Source of the DNA: Saururus chinensis
Lineage: Eukaryota; Streptophyta; Magnoliopsida; Piperales; Saururaceae
Direction of reading: 5' to 3'
Length of the DNA: 64,000 bases
Assembly: GCA_035235625.1 (NCBI GenBank)
Contig: CP141145.1
Span: forward strand, 24,926,563-24,990,562
In this document: positions 45,001-56,935 of the stretch, in pieces
Layout: the number at the start of each line of letters is the position of its first letter
Position numbering within the stretch: the stretch's first letter is position 1
Made by a program: the position numbers and the translations under genes
Notes under the pieces: model-generated
The model's input: only the letters and a program-made list of their open reading frames with translations
The model's database searches: none
What the model was told of the DNA's origin: nothing

Positions 45001-46369
45001 AACATCACTTGCAATAACACCTTGAAAGATGTATATTGCATAAGACTAGAATCTAACATTTTTTTTCTTTGGTTAGGAAAAATAAAATATAACATTGAGA
45101 TGCACATCACAATTAGAAGACAATTCAAACAATACAACAGTTAAATCTAAAACAACTTATTCTGCAAATTGCAACCTTAAGCCCATTATTGGATCCAACA
45201 AGGCTAAAATAAGATTCTACCCAAATTGAAAAGAAACTCGTGATTTATTGCGTTTCCCTTAATCATCACATATTTACCCGTAATAGCAGGGATATCCTGA
45301 TAAACCCATAGATGCTTTCATATCAATGAAACATGAAGAATGTGCCCACATCTACACAACAGGTTTTCACCTCTAAAATAATAGATAAGATAATTGCATT
45401 AGCAATCCCTCTGAAATGAGCAAATAGTAGAGTATTGTCATATCATATGTAAACACATACATACATACCTTCATTGTAAATCTGATTCAACCAAACTTTC
45501 TCCTTTATCATAATATCAAGAGAAAAAGACCTTTCTTGATATTTAGACTCCAATTCCATTAAATTCCTGTTCTTCACATCAATTTCGTAGGCAAGCTCGG
45601 CTACAATATCGCCTGTCTTCCGAGTTCCCTCCTGCTCCAGTTCAGAAACTGTTTTCAGATTCCCCTTTTTGCGAAGATGATCTCCAATTGGACCTGACAA
45701 CTCAAAATCATCTGCACGTGCAACCCACCCATAGATGCCTGTTCCTTGGTGTTTTCGTTCCAGCCACTGTTTTTTACCATGATGGCTTGCCTCAAATGAA
45801 TTGGCAAAGTTTACTGCATCCTTAAAACCAGACCAGTCTTCCCTAAAACATACTATGGATGTCCCAATATAATTTTCCTTACCATCCAAATCAATCACTT
45901 CTGAAGGATTAAACTGGGAATACTTCTCCATTAGTTTGGATGCACTCTCTCCAACAGATTTTCCATCTATTACTTTCGTTGGAAGGTTGACTAAGATTCC
46001 CATCCAAGGCCATACATATTGTTCCTCGTTCATAGGTGCATGGGTAGGAGCTTGTTTAGTCTTAGGTTGCTGTGAACCCTGCTCCGTCGCCAGATCCATT
46101 GTTAAAAATCTTGCCAATGCCAGGTGATTGGTCTTTTCTTTAAGTTTAGCTTTGTTAGATGCACCAACTCCAGTAGCATGTTGAAGAAGATCCTTGTACT
46201 TATAATCCTGTTTTCTCTTTCCAAGACAGAATGGACATTTAAATGAAGTATTCGATATTTTTACTCTGTAATCCCCAGCATGTAACTGTTGATATATTTT
46301 TTCCACAGTCTCATCCATCTCAGATTCACTGAATTCAGAATCATCCTCTGAATTTTCCTCATCAGACAT
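39047..46369 (-). CDS. XS/XH-domain RdDM factor of the IDN2/FDM family, six coding exons
   Basis: Proteins of this family bind double-stranded RNA and act downstream of siRNA production in RNA-directed DNA methylation. Exons on the - strand: 46369-45469, 44556-44375, 43448-43359, 43248-42964, 42844-42626 and 39274-39047, all with GT-AG introns and in frame, giving 634 residues, the usual family length. Domains: acidic N-terminus; zf-XS with FKCPFCLGKRKQDY (about 43-85); XS domain from YVWPWMGILVN to about 230; coiled coil (about 255-490); XH domain in the last two exons with IKRMGELDNKPF and WHPFKV, ending RKATLKEAIAYILKQW. The splice AATGAAG|AAATTAGG creates the NEEIRKL joint. The last intron is 3.35 kb and holds a Pack-MULE; the second holds a palindromic MITE. 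Which paralogue (IDN2 or FDM1-5) is not decided. Confidence 0.95.
40150..40248. repeat. About 98-bp direct repeat in the FDM intron, left copy
   Basis: AGCCACTTTTTAGACCATAC... matches 42180-42276 (AGCCACATTTCAGACCATAC...) through ACTCAAAA, CCAAA and GTCCCATGCA. Same orientation, about 80% by eye. The right copy begins about 8 bp beyond the target repeat of the Pack-MULE, the left copy some 370 bp before it. Confidence 0.7.
40616..42163. mobile_element. Pack-MULE in the last intron of the FDM gene
   Basis: Long inverted ends: left 40616-about 40720 and right about 42075-42163. They share GGGAAA(C/T)TTATT, ATTTATCAAAATGTTGGA, AATGGTGTT and CATGCCA...CAGGTGC in order, roughly 75-80% alike over about 90 bp with a small gap. 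Flanking ATGTGAGA (40608-40615 and 42165-42172) is an exact 8-bp direct repeat; counting one more base gives 9 bp with one mismatch, the Mutator-superfamily size. No transposase. The interior carries a 14-3-3 gene fragment (41369-41815) and about 600 bp of unknown origin (40730-41300). Confidence 0.82.
41369..41815 (+). pseudogene. Captured 14-3-3 gene fragment inside the Pack-MULE
   Basis: 14-3-3 proteins are phosphoserine-binding adaptors of about 250 residues. Seen on the + strand: LTKLAAKAEQYQDTLMESL (41428-41484), matching the YLAKLAEQAERY helix; then, in another frame, LSVAFKNVVGTNRTAW (about 41540) matching LSVAYKNVIGARRASW; and VFFLKMKGDSNKYLAKFK (about 41760-41812) matching VFYLKMKGDYHRYLAEFK. 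An ATG at 41369 may be the original start. There is a frame change near 41500 and an early stop after the ATG, so no protein is expected. The match ends at TTCAA|GTAAGG, which resembles the first-exon splice donor of 14-3-3 genes, suggesting capture from genomic DNA rather than mRNA. It lies antisense to the FDM gene. Confidence 0.83.
42180..42276. repeat. About 98-bp direct repeat in the FDM intron, right copy
   Basis: Partner of 40150-40248. Confidence 0.7.
43683..43975. mobile_element. Near-palindromic MITE in the second FDM intron (PIF-like)
   Basis: The two halves are inverted copies about 137 bp long, close to 90% alike, around a short centre near 43830. Ends are CTGATGCAGAATAAAGAACT and its exact complement. 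TAA flanks both sides (43680-43682 and 43976-43978), fitting the TWA target of PIF/Harbinger; GTAAC read as a 5-bp repeat is an alternative. A transcript of this intron would fold into a long hairpin. Confidence 0.8.
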
Positions 46370-46748
46370 TGTAACCTATGTGAAAGTAAACAATTAATAG
46401 TTCTACCAATCAGGAAATCATCAGAGCAACAAAGGACAAACAGAATAGCTAAAAGAATTTAAACCAATAAAAATCCAGAATCATTGTTATAACTTGCACT
46501 AGTTATTACTTGTAAAAACACAATTTTTCTGTTCAATTTTCCTAAGTGAGTTTATAGTTTATATCCACCGAAAAATTGAAAAGAAAGTGACAGCAACTTA
46601 CATTATTTCTAGACAGTCATCAACATGCTAACCTTCACATTTATCACCAAGGAGTGATTTTTCCAACTAGTTGTTTGAAATTGAAATGTCAAATTTTAAT
46701 AAGAATTCCTGTAATTGGTATTACTGAAAAAATCTATAGCAAACATAT

Positions 46749-47434
46749 TAGGGATGCCACTTGGGTCGGGTTCTTTGGTACCCGACCCTAATGGACCGGA
46801 TTTGGTTTCCTATAACTTACCAATAAGTCATGTCGAGTTGGATTTAGTTTTCACCTGACCCGAACATAACCCAATCCAAATAGAGTTAAGGAGTTTAAGC
46901 TTATGTATTTGTCACATATCATATGGTGTCCAATGCTACAAATTTGTCATGTTTGTTTAGTTACAGTTGCAATATATGCAAATATCTATTGTAAGAGTTA
47001 ACTTGTTTAAGTTGTTCATTGGTGGAACTCTGTAAAAAAAATTCACAATGCAAAAAATAGGCTCTTATTATCTGAGCATCTTAGATCAGAAAGATAACTA
47101 TGTATAGTTTTTATTGATTAGATAAAAATATGAGGTTGAGTGTCCCAACTTGGTACATAGAGAACTTTTGAGATTGATTACAATAGGTGGTGATTATATA
47201 GGCTTTACGTAGGCATAGCGAGAGACAAAATTATTTGCCTAATTTTTGTTGTGCTTTACTCAAATAAGAGCATATGGAAGCAACATGAAAGACATCCATT
47301 AAAAGACAGAGTTCACTCCTAAAACCCGTATCCGGTCTGACCGATCAGATGCAAAACCATGGTGGACCAAATATCATTTGGTACAGGTATGGGTTTTCTC
47401 AAAACTGATCCAAATTCGTACCATGGCAACACTA
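46749..47434. mobile_element. Non-autonomous hAT element in the FDM 5' intron
   Basis: Left end TAGGGATGCCACTTGGGTCG, right end on the complement TAGTGTTGCCATGGTACG. Flanking 8-mers AAACATAT (46741-46748) and ATACATAT (47435-47442) match at 7 of 8 bases. 686 bp, no transposase. The ends are of the GGGTCGGG type seen in a remnant near 24.3 kb. Confidence 0.68.
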
Positions 47435-48125
47435 ATACATATGTTAACAGTAAAAACTGATTAAAGAAGTGGCAAGTTGAAGATCAACAAATTACAGATT
47501 CAGTGAACAAATAAACGGCAGGGATAAAATCAGATGACAAACTTAATTACACCAAGAGAACTGGGGAAAAGGACAACTTTTGTAGGACAAGAATGATCAG
47601 TAGACCAAAAACTGATTCGGAGATGTACTTTTCTGATGCATTTAATTAGACATACTTCTTTGACAAGAAAAATGAGCAGGAAAAACGACACTCTGCCTTC
47701 ATCAATGGCAATAAGAAAGAAAGAAACGGAGATGATAATGAAGAATCAATCCAAGAACATATGTAGACTTGGAAATATATACAATGTGAGAGCAGCAACC
47801 AAATGCACGGGCATTGATACATCACAGATAATAATTTTGTAAGCATAGGATGCTCCTTAATGTGTGCATGACTAACAATCAGAAATAGCTTTTTAAAATA
47901 ATCTCATGTCTCCATAAAAAATGTAATATAACTTAATTAATTGGCACATATAAATCGTTTAGACATGCAAAAGTAGAAAGTTACAGGAAGATCAAGAATA
48001 TTATCTATCGGTCAAAGACACAAACATAAATCAAGAAAAATAGCGTTTGCATGCCAAAAAAAAAGGTTAAACATTAAGGAGGAAAAAGGATCTACCATAT
48101 ATCATCTTATATGCAGGCATGTTAT

Positions 48126-48165
48126 GCGCGCGCACAGAGAGAGAGAGAGAGAGAGTGAGAGAGAA
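48126..48165. repeat. GC/GA microsatellite
   Basis: GCGCGCGC followed by an (AG)n tract of about 30 bp. Confidence 0.85.
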
Positions 48166-48511
48166 CCTAAACGGAAACATAAATCCTGTTCCGAAAACCT
48201 ACATTTAGTCACTAGACGAGACAGTAACACACAAGAGAGAACCAAAATAGTAAAAACAAAAAATTAGAATAAGAGGGTGTCATTCATGCATGCATGCATC
48301 TGGTAAAATTACAACTGAAATAAATCAAAGGAATGGCAAGGAACCCAACAATATTCTTCAACAAAAAAGTAAAGAAAAAAAGATTTCACTAATCATCAGC
48401 ATTAGGAACCAGATCAAACACAACAATTTACACAGTAAAGAAAATGCTGAAATGCGGAGATAAGAACAACAGGAAGAAGAATACAACAGCATCATCACAG
48501 AATCAAGACCT

Positions 48512-48770
48512 GAATATTAGGCTTCGAATGATTTCAGGCGTTCAAGGGGGTTCTGGAAGGAAAGCGGAGGGGCTGATGGAGTAGACGAGTGAGCAGCCTC
48601 CGCAAAAGTAGCGAAGATCGCACGGAAACGTGGGACCCACCATTCGCAGACGATTGTCGTGACTCGTAGTGGAGAAATGTCGGAAAACAGCGCAGTGGAC
48701 GGAGTGTTTCCGGCTTCCAGGGGAGGACAAAAGAGTCTTTTAGCACTCGACATTTGGCGATGTTGGTAGT
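48512..48770 (-). promoter_or_regulatory. Probable 5'-UTR exon and core promoter of the FDM gene
   Basis: A GC-richer island in AT-rich DNA, placed just upstream of a likely splice donor on the - strand. Three overlapping short frames (60-78 codons) are open here, one starting MSSAKRLFCPPL, and could act as upstream ORFs; none shows a domain. Assignment rests on position and composition only. Confidence 0.4.
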
Positions 48771-48954
48771 AGGAGCACGTGTTGCGATATCAAGAATCGG
48801 AGTATGTGTTTATAATTATACCAAAAAAACAAAGAATCGAAAATCCTCAATTGGTATAATTCACATGTTTTTAAGCAAATAATGTTTCAATAACTCCCAG
48901 TTTAATATAATGGTTGTCTCTTTTTTAGTTTTAAGGAATTGATATTTATTTAAT

Positions 48955-49080
48955 AAATTTATCTGAAAAAAACTTTCATTTAGGTTTTGGTTAGATAAAA
49001 TATGTACACCAAATGTTAGGTATATATTTTTTATCTAACCAAAACCCAATTAATAGTTTTTGTTAAATAAATTTAGGTAT
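48955..49080. repeat. Small foldback repeat
   Basis: AATAAATTTA...GGTTTTGGTTAGATAAAATA is mirrored by TATTTTTTATCTAACCAAAACC...AAATAAATTTA around 49015. A worn MITE is likely; no clear target repeat. Confidence 0.6.
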
Positions 49081-51179
49081 CTAATTAGTCCTCACCAAAA
49101 TTGATTATATTAGTTAATCTTGACATTAATGATAGATAAAAAAATATGTTAATACCTTTCTTAACATTAAAAGCATCATCACTCATCAAAGACCTGCCTT
49201 AAAAGCATGATCGCTTAAACCTCACTCTCTCTCCTGCTAAAGAGCATTAGAAGAAGAAGATCTCGTCACCTCCCAAATTGCTCATGGCCAACAAGTTTTT
49301 GCCTTTTCTACTTCCAATTCCAATTTATATCTTGTTTTAAAGAGGTTGTACTTTGTTTAGGTTTTGGTTGAGTAAAATCTATGGTGCAAGTTCCTTTTTT
49401 CATTTTTTTTTGCTTTGATTTATATTTAAATTCAAATTTTATCCATGTAGTTTATTACCAAAATTTTGCAACTGGCTTGCATTCAAATTTTGTATTATCA
49501 TTTTTGAACTTGGAATCCGTCGGAAAAGTTATACTAATTCAAGTCGATTGTCTCAATGAAGTTGAATTCCGAGTCGAAGAGTTTCTCTTTCATGCTTGAA
49601 ATTGTGGGCATCGAAATTTCACTTCTATGTCAAAAAGTTTATTTTGCTGGTGGGTTTGAGGTCTTGTGTAAATTTTGGTAGTTTAGACAAAGAATAATGG
49701 GCCTGCATTGGTCAAAAGATGAGCTGCTTTATCATCAGGTCAATTATTGAAACATGGAAAGGATCAAAGCTCTTCGTCGGGAAGGCACTAGCCTTGAGGT
49801 TTTAATCCATGTCTTTAAGTTTTTTAATTTTTTTTAATTTATGTATACATTGTAGAGTATACTTTTACTCTATAATAGTTAGAGCATGTTTAGAAATTTA
49901 CTCACATCAAATGCCTATGTATATCTCCATTAAAAAAGGGCTTATGTACATGATATGGACATCAATTTTGTTGCATCAACTTTTGAGATTATGTGATCTT
50001 TCTTTGAGTGAAGTTGCCTCATTTAGTTGTAGTTTTTTTTTTAGTATATGGTTTTGGTTTTTATGAGTAAAGATGTCTCTTGTGATTTATGAGGGTAAAT
50101 AATGTAATTAGTAGTTTACATGAATTTGCTTGTGATTTATCTGGATAAATGTTGATGTGATTTAGTGGACGCAAAGTAGTTTTATTTTTATCAATAGTAT
50201 TAAGTTAACTACTGTTTTTGGTTTTTATGAACAGAATTTAGTTAACTATTGTTAACTATCATGTTTTATTTATTTCAGTGGTATATCTTTGGCTCATTCC
50301 TATTAAATTGCAAGTTTGATTCTTTTATCATTCACAAATATCAATGGTAGTACAACTGAAAGTGGTCTTGTGTAATAAAATATTATCATGTCAACCTTCA
50401 AACCAATCTTTATGATGGTTGTTTTGCCTAAGTAATATATTTAGATTTTAAGATTATATCTTGTTACTTTCTTCAGTTGCTAAATTTTAGAGTGCTTGTA
50501 GAAGATTATTTTACTTTGGAGTAACTCAAGTGCTACAAAATATAATTTGGATAAATTACTTTTGCATAATGTGTTACGAGGATATTGTTTCTTGCAACTC
50601 AATGATGTCAACACTTTACCATAATGATTGTGGTGGAGGATATGCATAAAACCTCTTTGAGGAAATGTATTATTGGTGTATATTACAGAGTGTTACAAAG
50701 AAATACCAGAATTTTGTTGTAGCTACCTATGCATGAGAGAAACTATTGGAATTGGGTTCTTAGGTGTCTTCTGCACATGTCTTCAATGCATATGCATTCC
50801 ACTACTGGATGTAGCTTGTAGTAGTGTATCCAAAGAGAAGATAGATTTGGAAAGGACAATGATGAGGTTGTTTAGATTGTAAAAAGTGTCAAGTTTTGTA
50901 CTATTAACTATGTTTTAATATCTCCCTTGTATGACTAGATAGTGGTGTATCTACGCTTTTTTTGTGCGTAATTAATTTTACACTTTCATGATTTTTTTTT
51001 TGTATTGCGTCAAATGAATATGGTTTAAATTCTACTAGCAAATACAATGTGTTTTGAATCAAAAATATTGTGTCAATTGTCTATACAAATACACATCAAA
51101 GTTGTAGAACAAAACATATGAAAGAGACCAATATTATGATGCCTTGTTTTAGTGCAAAATTTTAGTAGACAAAATGGCT
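49081..51179. other. Intergenic, no gene recognised
   Basis: AT-rich DNA with open frames of 69-85 codons lacking any recognisable domain. 50600-50890 has slightly better coding look (a Cys-rich 69-codon frame at 50673) but nothing I can name. Confidence 0.45.
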
Positions 51180-51620
51180 TTAGAGGCTTAATTAGTACTA
51201 GGGATATATTTAAATATATAATTTTACATTACAATACTTGCATAGTATAATTTTATTTTTAGAGTATAATTTTACTTTAGACTATGATCTTACTTTAGAG
51301 GCTTAAGGGAGATATGTTTAATATCTACTTGTTTTAGTTGTAGGGATATATATTAAATGTATAATTTTATTTTAGAATACTTGCATAATATAATTTTCCT
51401 TTAAAGCATAATCTTACTTTCGAGGCTTATTTTAAGGGAGATATGTTTGATATCTACTTGTTTTAGTAGTAGAGATATATTTAATGTATAATTTTACTTT
51501 AGAATAATAACATGATATAATTTTACTTCAGTGTATAATCTTACTTTAGAGGCTTATTTACTAAGTGAGATATGTTTCATATCTACCTGTTTTAGTCGTA
51601 TAAATATTTATAGATAGTAT
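51180..51620. repeat. Tandem repeat, about three copies of 129-142 bp
   Basis: GG(G/A)ATATAT...ATAATTTTA...CTTACTTT(A/C)GAGGCTTA...GATATGTTT.ATATCTAC.TGTTTTAGT recurs starting at 51201, 51343 and 51472. Sub-repeats of TATAATTTTACTTTAG occur inside each unit. Confidence 0.82.
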
Positions 51621-51818
51621 AGCTTAATATGGAAAGCAAGCTCCAATGTACTTAGCTCGTAATCAACATTTTCAAATTTAGCATTTATCCCATATATCTA
51701 TACATGTGCTTCCAAGGGTAACGTACAATAACTAAGATCAAATTTCAATGTTGAAGTTAATTAACCATGTAACTAAGAACTATAATAAATAACTAGACCT
51801 CAAGATTTATAGTCTAAC

Positions 51819-52486
51819 CATGGAAGGCAGTATCGAAACGGATGATAATATCGATGACTATGGATACAGGTATGTTTTGTACACGCTGAAATAGGCATAA
51901 ACTATTTTATAAATATAAAAAAATATTATAACTAATAATATATTATTATAACACTTATTTTATAACATAATAAGACCATAGGATACCATATCAACTGATA
52001 TGGGTACTCTAAAATTAGTTTATTTGGAACCATGCATTATTATGTTCTCCGTCCCATATAAATTATTGTTTATTCTTTCCAATATTAAGTGCTCTAAAAT
52101 TAATTTATTTTAAAAATAAATAAATGCTTAATATGAGTTACAGTTAAATGTTTAAATAAATACATATTTGTAGAGAACTATATGTAAAAAAATAATTATG
52201 TAAATTATATGGACCTACCTATATTGATCTCATATAACTTTAAAAATATTATTTTTAATATAATAAAAACTCAAACTTTCACAGAAGTTGGGTTTGAATT
52301 GTGTTTTTGTTTTTAAGAAAAATAATAAATTTTTAAATTAAAAAATATTTTTTAAATAAAAAATTTACTTTTTAAATAGCGTGTCGATACGGTACGACCA
52401 ATATGGCTTATATGTATCGATATTTGGTGTGGGGAGCGTACCACCCCCCATACCAATATCAGTCTCCACCGATACGGCCTTCCATG
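51819..52486. mobile_element. Non-autonomous hAT-like element
   Basis: Inverted ends CATGGAAGGCAGTATCGAAA and, on the complement, CATGGAAGGCCGTATCGGTG. Flanking AGTCTAAC (51811-51818) and AGTCTGAC (52487-52494) match at 7 of 8. 668 bp, AT-rich interior, no transposase. Confidence 0.72.
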
Positions 52487-52494
52487 AGTCTGAC

Positions 52495-54795
52495 TATCTA
52501 AGATTCATGTAAAGTATAAATTTTTACATGCTTTAATAACTGTGGGGGAAGTTCATCATGTTTAGTGCCAATTTGAATAAAGCTACAAATTACTCGGCTA
52601 CGCTACGTTTACCCAATTTTGCATGATCTAGTCTCTCCCACACATTTCTCATTTAATTGAGTAATGACTCGGGACAATAACAAAACAAAAAAACAAAGTA
52701 GTAACGACCCAAGTCATTTTTTTTTTCTTTTTCTTTTGTTGCAATGACCCACCTCATATTCCACTAGCGACACCAATCAGTAAATAAAATATGTAAAGGT
52801 GTATAGAAATAAGAAATATTTATAGTAAATAAGCTGCATATATATATTATGTGATGACATGTGATTTTTTTACAAGACCAGATGAAAACCATACAACATA
52901 AATATTCTAGAATTCAAAAAAAAAAGGAAAGGTAGGTGCAATGACCCCTGCAAAATTGGGTATATATATCATAGACCACGAGGTACCCCTTCCCCTTCCA
53001 CCCTAATTTGCCTAGAGCAAAAGTAGCTATGTTATGAAGAAACAGACAAGAAAGTGTAACAGGTTCATATGTGTGTATCGAGTGCCTTGTGGTGGGTAAC
53101 TCCTGAGAAGACAAGGTGGGAAGTTCTACTGTCCTATCTCGTCCTCCACTCATAATTAGTGGTGAATGCAAAGGCCCCTCCTAGTGAAGCCCACTAGGTA
53201 GAGCCTGTTCTTGCCTCTTCAGTCATTAGGAAACAATGTTCAAGGCATCACTTCCCCAATGAAGAAATTATCCCCCTGCATATGGAAATTACAGTAGTCT
53301 CAACTAAGAAACATGGACAAAAATCCATGTATCCCATCACTTTTTTATTTTTGTACAAATATGGAAACAAATTTATTAAATAAAAGAAGTAAGTTGAACA
53401 TATGCTTTGACAAAAAAATAGTGACATTTCATTGGAAAAGGCTTTAAGAGGAATGAAATTGACAAATTGTTGGAAATTTTTCCATAAAAATGTTGAAAAT
53501 GCTCACATAATTCATTACAGACCCATAAAAATTACACACTTGAATATTGTTGTATCAAAAATTTCTCACTTTATCAAGGGGTAAACTAGACCCCAAAACT
53601 GAATTTTCTTTGCTTGTAGGAGAAACATGTTGCTTCATTTACATCCACCAAAGTGAACTGCAACACTTTATTCATGTGGATGCTTCCAATATCAACAAAA
53701 CCATTGATAGAGTGGTCAGTTCCTGACACTATAGAAGTTGATTGCAAATTTATAAGTTATTATTAGATTTTCACAACAGGACTTGTAGCATCAAATGCAC
53801 ATAATAAACTCCAACTTCAATAAGAAGTGACAAAAGGTTCCCATAGGTTATAAAATCCATACAGAGAACTGAAACACCTAGATAAAATAATAAATTTCTA
53901 AATACTAAAATAGTTTATCTAGAGAGAAGACAATGACACAATTTTCTAAAACAAAGAGAACACAATTTATGACCTTGTGGCCAATCTTAAGCAAGCATTG
54001 TGGCATGACTCTCAATATCACCAAAATTTGGATAGAATAAAATCTGAAACCATCAAAATTCGTAGCCTTTGACAATCACTAGTGGCATCTTCAAGCATGG
54101 TGACTCTAGAAAAACATAAAAAAATAATAAGACAACAAAGAAGAACCATATTGGGAAGGAGGATATAGATAAGGTGATGAGAAAACAAAACAGTATTTAT
54201 AAGGGAAGATATAGATAAGGTTATCACATATACCTATATTAGGTCGACTAGTTTGAGTGCAGTTTGCTAAAGAACAACACAATGACATTCTGCATCTCCT
54301 GTTTGGTCATTTAGTATTTGAAGTAAAAAAGTAAAGAAAAAAAGAGTTAACTTAAACTCACAAGTTACATCATCCAAATTGCATATACAACTTCGGTTGT
54401 AAAGATTATCAACAAATGTTTACTAAGTGTGCAGCTAGGAGTCATATAAATTGGTTCTGCAAATGCCATTGTGATTCCGTATTTGTGAAATGTTATATTC
54501 GATCATATGAGATGAGAGCATAATGAATTCAGTCTTACAATTTCTAAAAGTACCCATCAATTGAAGTTGATCGATCCCACACATCACTTTCATAAGAAAA
54601 TCATAAATTCCTTTCTTTTTTCATTGCTATTTCCTTAAAGCTTTTTTGGACAACCATAGCTCAAGTAACTATTTACAGAACAAAATCTTTTTGCTCCTTT
54701 CCTCTTGGGGAAAAACCCCATAAATCGACCATGATCAATACCTCAAGGCACTAAATACTAGGGTGAAGCCGGTGACTAAGATTGTCTTACTAGTG
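52495..54795. other. Intergenic, no gene recognised
   Basis: Only short frames without domains. No transposon ends with target repeats were found by eye. Confidence 0.45.
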
Positions 54796-55082
54796 AGCAT
54801 TGAAGAGGAATGTTCACATAGGCCAAAAAGGTGGTGCAACCAGCAGAGAATGGAAGATGACGCCATATATGGCTGATATCAGAAATAATGGAGGAGCGGC
54901 TAATGGAGAATAAAATGGCAGCCAATTAGAGTCCAACCATCAAGCATAGAAGAGGAATGTTCAGAAACACTAATATGATGCTCCAGCCGGTAGAGAAGAG
55001 AAGATGAGGCCAGATTTTTTTGATATCGGAAACAATTGAGGAGATAGCCAGCAGAGAATAAATTGCAGCCACTAAAGAACAT
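54796..55082. repeat. Two-copy tandem repeat of about 145 bp
   Basis: GAAGAGGAATGTTCA (54804 and 54950) starts two copies that share AGCAGAGAATGGAAGATGA / GGTAGAGAAGAGAAGATGA, GATATC.GAAA and AGAGAATAAA....GCAGCCA. Confidence 0.75.
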
Positions 55083-56468
55083 AAGGAAAAAGAACATGGT
55101 TAGTATTGGGTTTTTAAAATAAATAATGGCATTAGTGTAAAAATGTAGGACTCAAAAGGTACAGAAAAAACCTATGGCAGGATGAGTTGAGCATCAATAT
55201 TTTGGTCAAGACATGCCGCTCATTAACTGCGACAATTAGGATGTATCAATGGTTTTCCCATAAGTTTATTGTGTATATCACCATTCTAAATTTTAAGTTG
55301 CAAAAGTAATTTAGGCCACTAGTGGGGAGGCAGCAAAGTAGGGTATACATAAATTTAACATTAATACCCAATCTTTTAAATGAGTTCTTAACAAATAATC
55401 TTTCAAGGACTGTTGGTTTTTTATATTGCCATTTTTCTTGTAAGTTTTTATAATTATTTTGGGTGAGGTGGGGTAATGGCAGAACCATGACAAAGGAAGG
55501 TTTGGAGGAGAGTAAGGAAGAAGAGGTAGCAGTAGTGGAAGAGAGATGTCATGCTAATGGCATCACCTTCACCTTTTATGACATGGATAATATGGTTAAA
55601 AATGAAAGGAAGAGGTTTTCATGCTTTTCACTAACAATGAACCTAGTGTAAGTTATGCATGGGAGCCTTTGATATTTAAGATCGATGGTGCATATGCTAG
55701 TGCATATAAGTGTAAGTGATATTGATGCTAATGTGTGTGTCGTCAAACTCATGGATGAAGGGATCCCTATACATAGATTACGCTAGGTTCATTGTCTATG
55801 GGGAACATGAAAAACTCTTTTGATATGAAAGTAATAAAAAAAATTGGTGCATTAAATTATAAGCCCAAAAATGAGCCCCCCCCCAAGGTCATTGTGATTT
55901 GGGACCCTTAATTAATTGCTGCCAGTTAACGAAGCCACATGAGCATGCACTAAGGTCTCATAATAATAGGCAACACTTAAAAATCTTTGAAAAATGGGAT
56001 CAAACTTTATGGGAGCACCATCCAAAAGGTCACAATCTCATCCCTCTAGGTACATATGGGACCCAAAACTAGAAGTGACGTCAATAGAACCATGAAAGCT
56101 CCCAAGCCCTAAACAAAACTACAACTCTAAAAAAACTTTACGGAAAAAGTTAGTATGTGCTCCGGCTCTTGCATACCATGAGCCCAAGCATTACAAGCTT
56201 GTAATCAGATCAGGATTTAATAGTATATATTAATAAAGGGTAGGAGGGTAATTCAAACTTGCCTACCCTCTAAGTAACAATGTATCATATCGAGAGACCC
56301 TCTCATGGTGATTCTCATGAACCCCAACACATACTATTGGGATTCAATTTTTTTTATATATAAGTATTGGGATTCAAACACAAATTTCCTTCTCAAATCT
56401 AAAATGCAACAATAGAAGAGCTTAATTAGTAAAATAATCTAGCAAGAGGTTTCATATACAATGTAATA
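55083..56468. other. Intergenic, with a partial copy of the 62-63 kb repeat
   Basis: 55660-55750 resembles the repeat unit at 62340-62400 (ATATTTAAGAT.GATGG..CATGCTAG). Otherwise no gene or bounded element. Confidence 0.4.
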
Positions 56469-56669
56469 CTTACTTCATCCCATATTAATAGCTACATTTG
56501 AAAAATTAGTAATTTTTATCGAATGATAAAACCTACATCTATGAGAAGGGAAAATAATCTTATGATACTCTTTTTTAAATACTCAATCACTTAAATATAA
56601 CAAAATGGAGTTATTAATATGGAATAAACTTTTTTGTCAAACAGAACTATTAATTTGGGACAGAGGGAG
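56469..56669. mobile_element. Stowaway-like MITE
   Basis: CTTACTTCATCCCATATTAA at the left and ...AATTTGGGACAGAGGGAG at the right, TA at both sides (56467-56468, 56670-56671). About 201 bp, similar throughout to 25637-25830. Confidence 0.83.
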
Positions 56670-56935
56670 TACATGCTACATCAACTTGCAACAAAGAAAT
56701 AGATAACTAATATACTAATATTTTAATCAATCATTTCCATATTTTGACTAATGAAAGAAAAAGGAAATATGAGATGCATAAAGATTGGAGAATTTCAAGT
56801 TCCTTTTCAACAAATCTCATTATATTAAAAATGATAATCTTGTAAAAACATATCCTAAGTACTACAAGTCTACTTATTTCCCTTTTTTTTTTATCATTGA
56901 TGAAATCAAGGTTTTGCCAAGAATAAGGCTAAGAG

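Larger units (their letters stand above)
46370..48511 (-). other. Probable 5'-UTR intron of the FDM gene
   Basis: The sequence just before the ATG reads TTCACATAG|GTTACA on the - strand, a good splice acceptor six bases from the start codon (exon edge 46375). A possible donor CAG|GTCTTG lies at about 48511. The interval is AT-rich and contains a hAT element (46749-47434) and a GA microsatellite, with no gene. Confidence 0.5.

Noticed and set aside
48517-48753. Protein-coding first exon of the FDM gene
   Set aside because: The FDM protein already has a full family-length N-terminus starting at 46369. The 78-codon frame has no domain and more likely lies in the 5' UTR.
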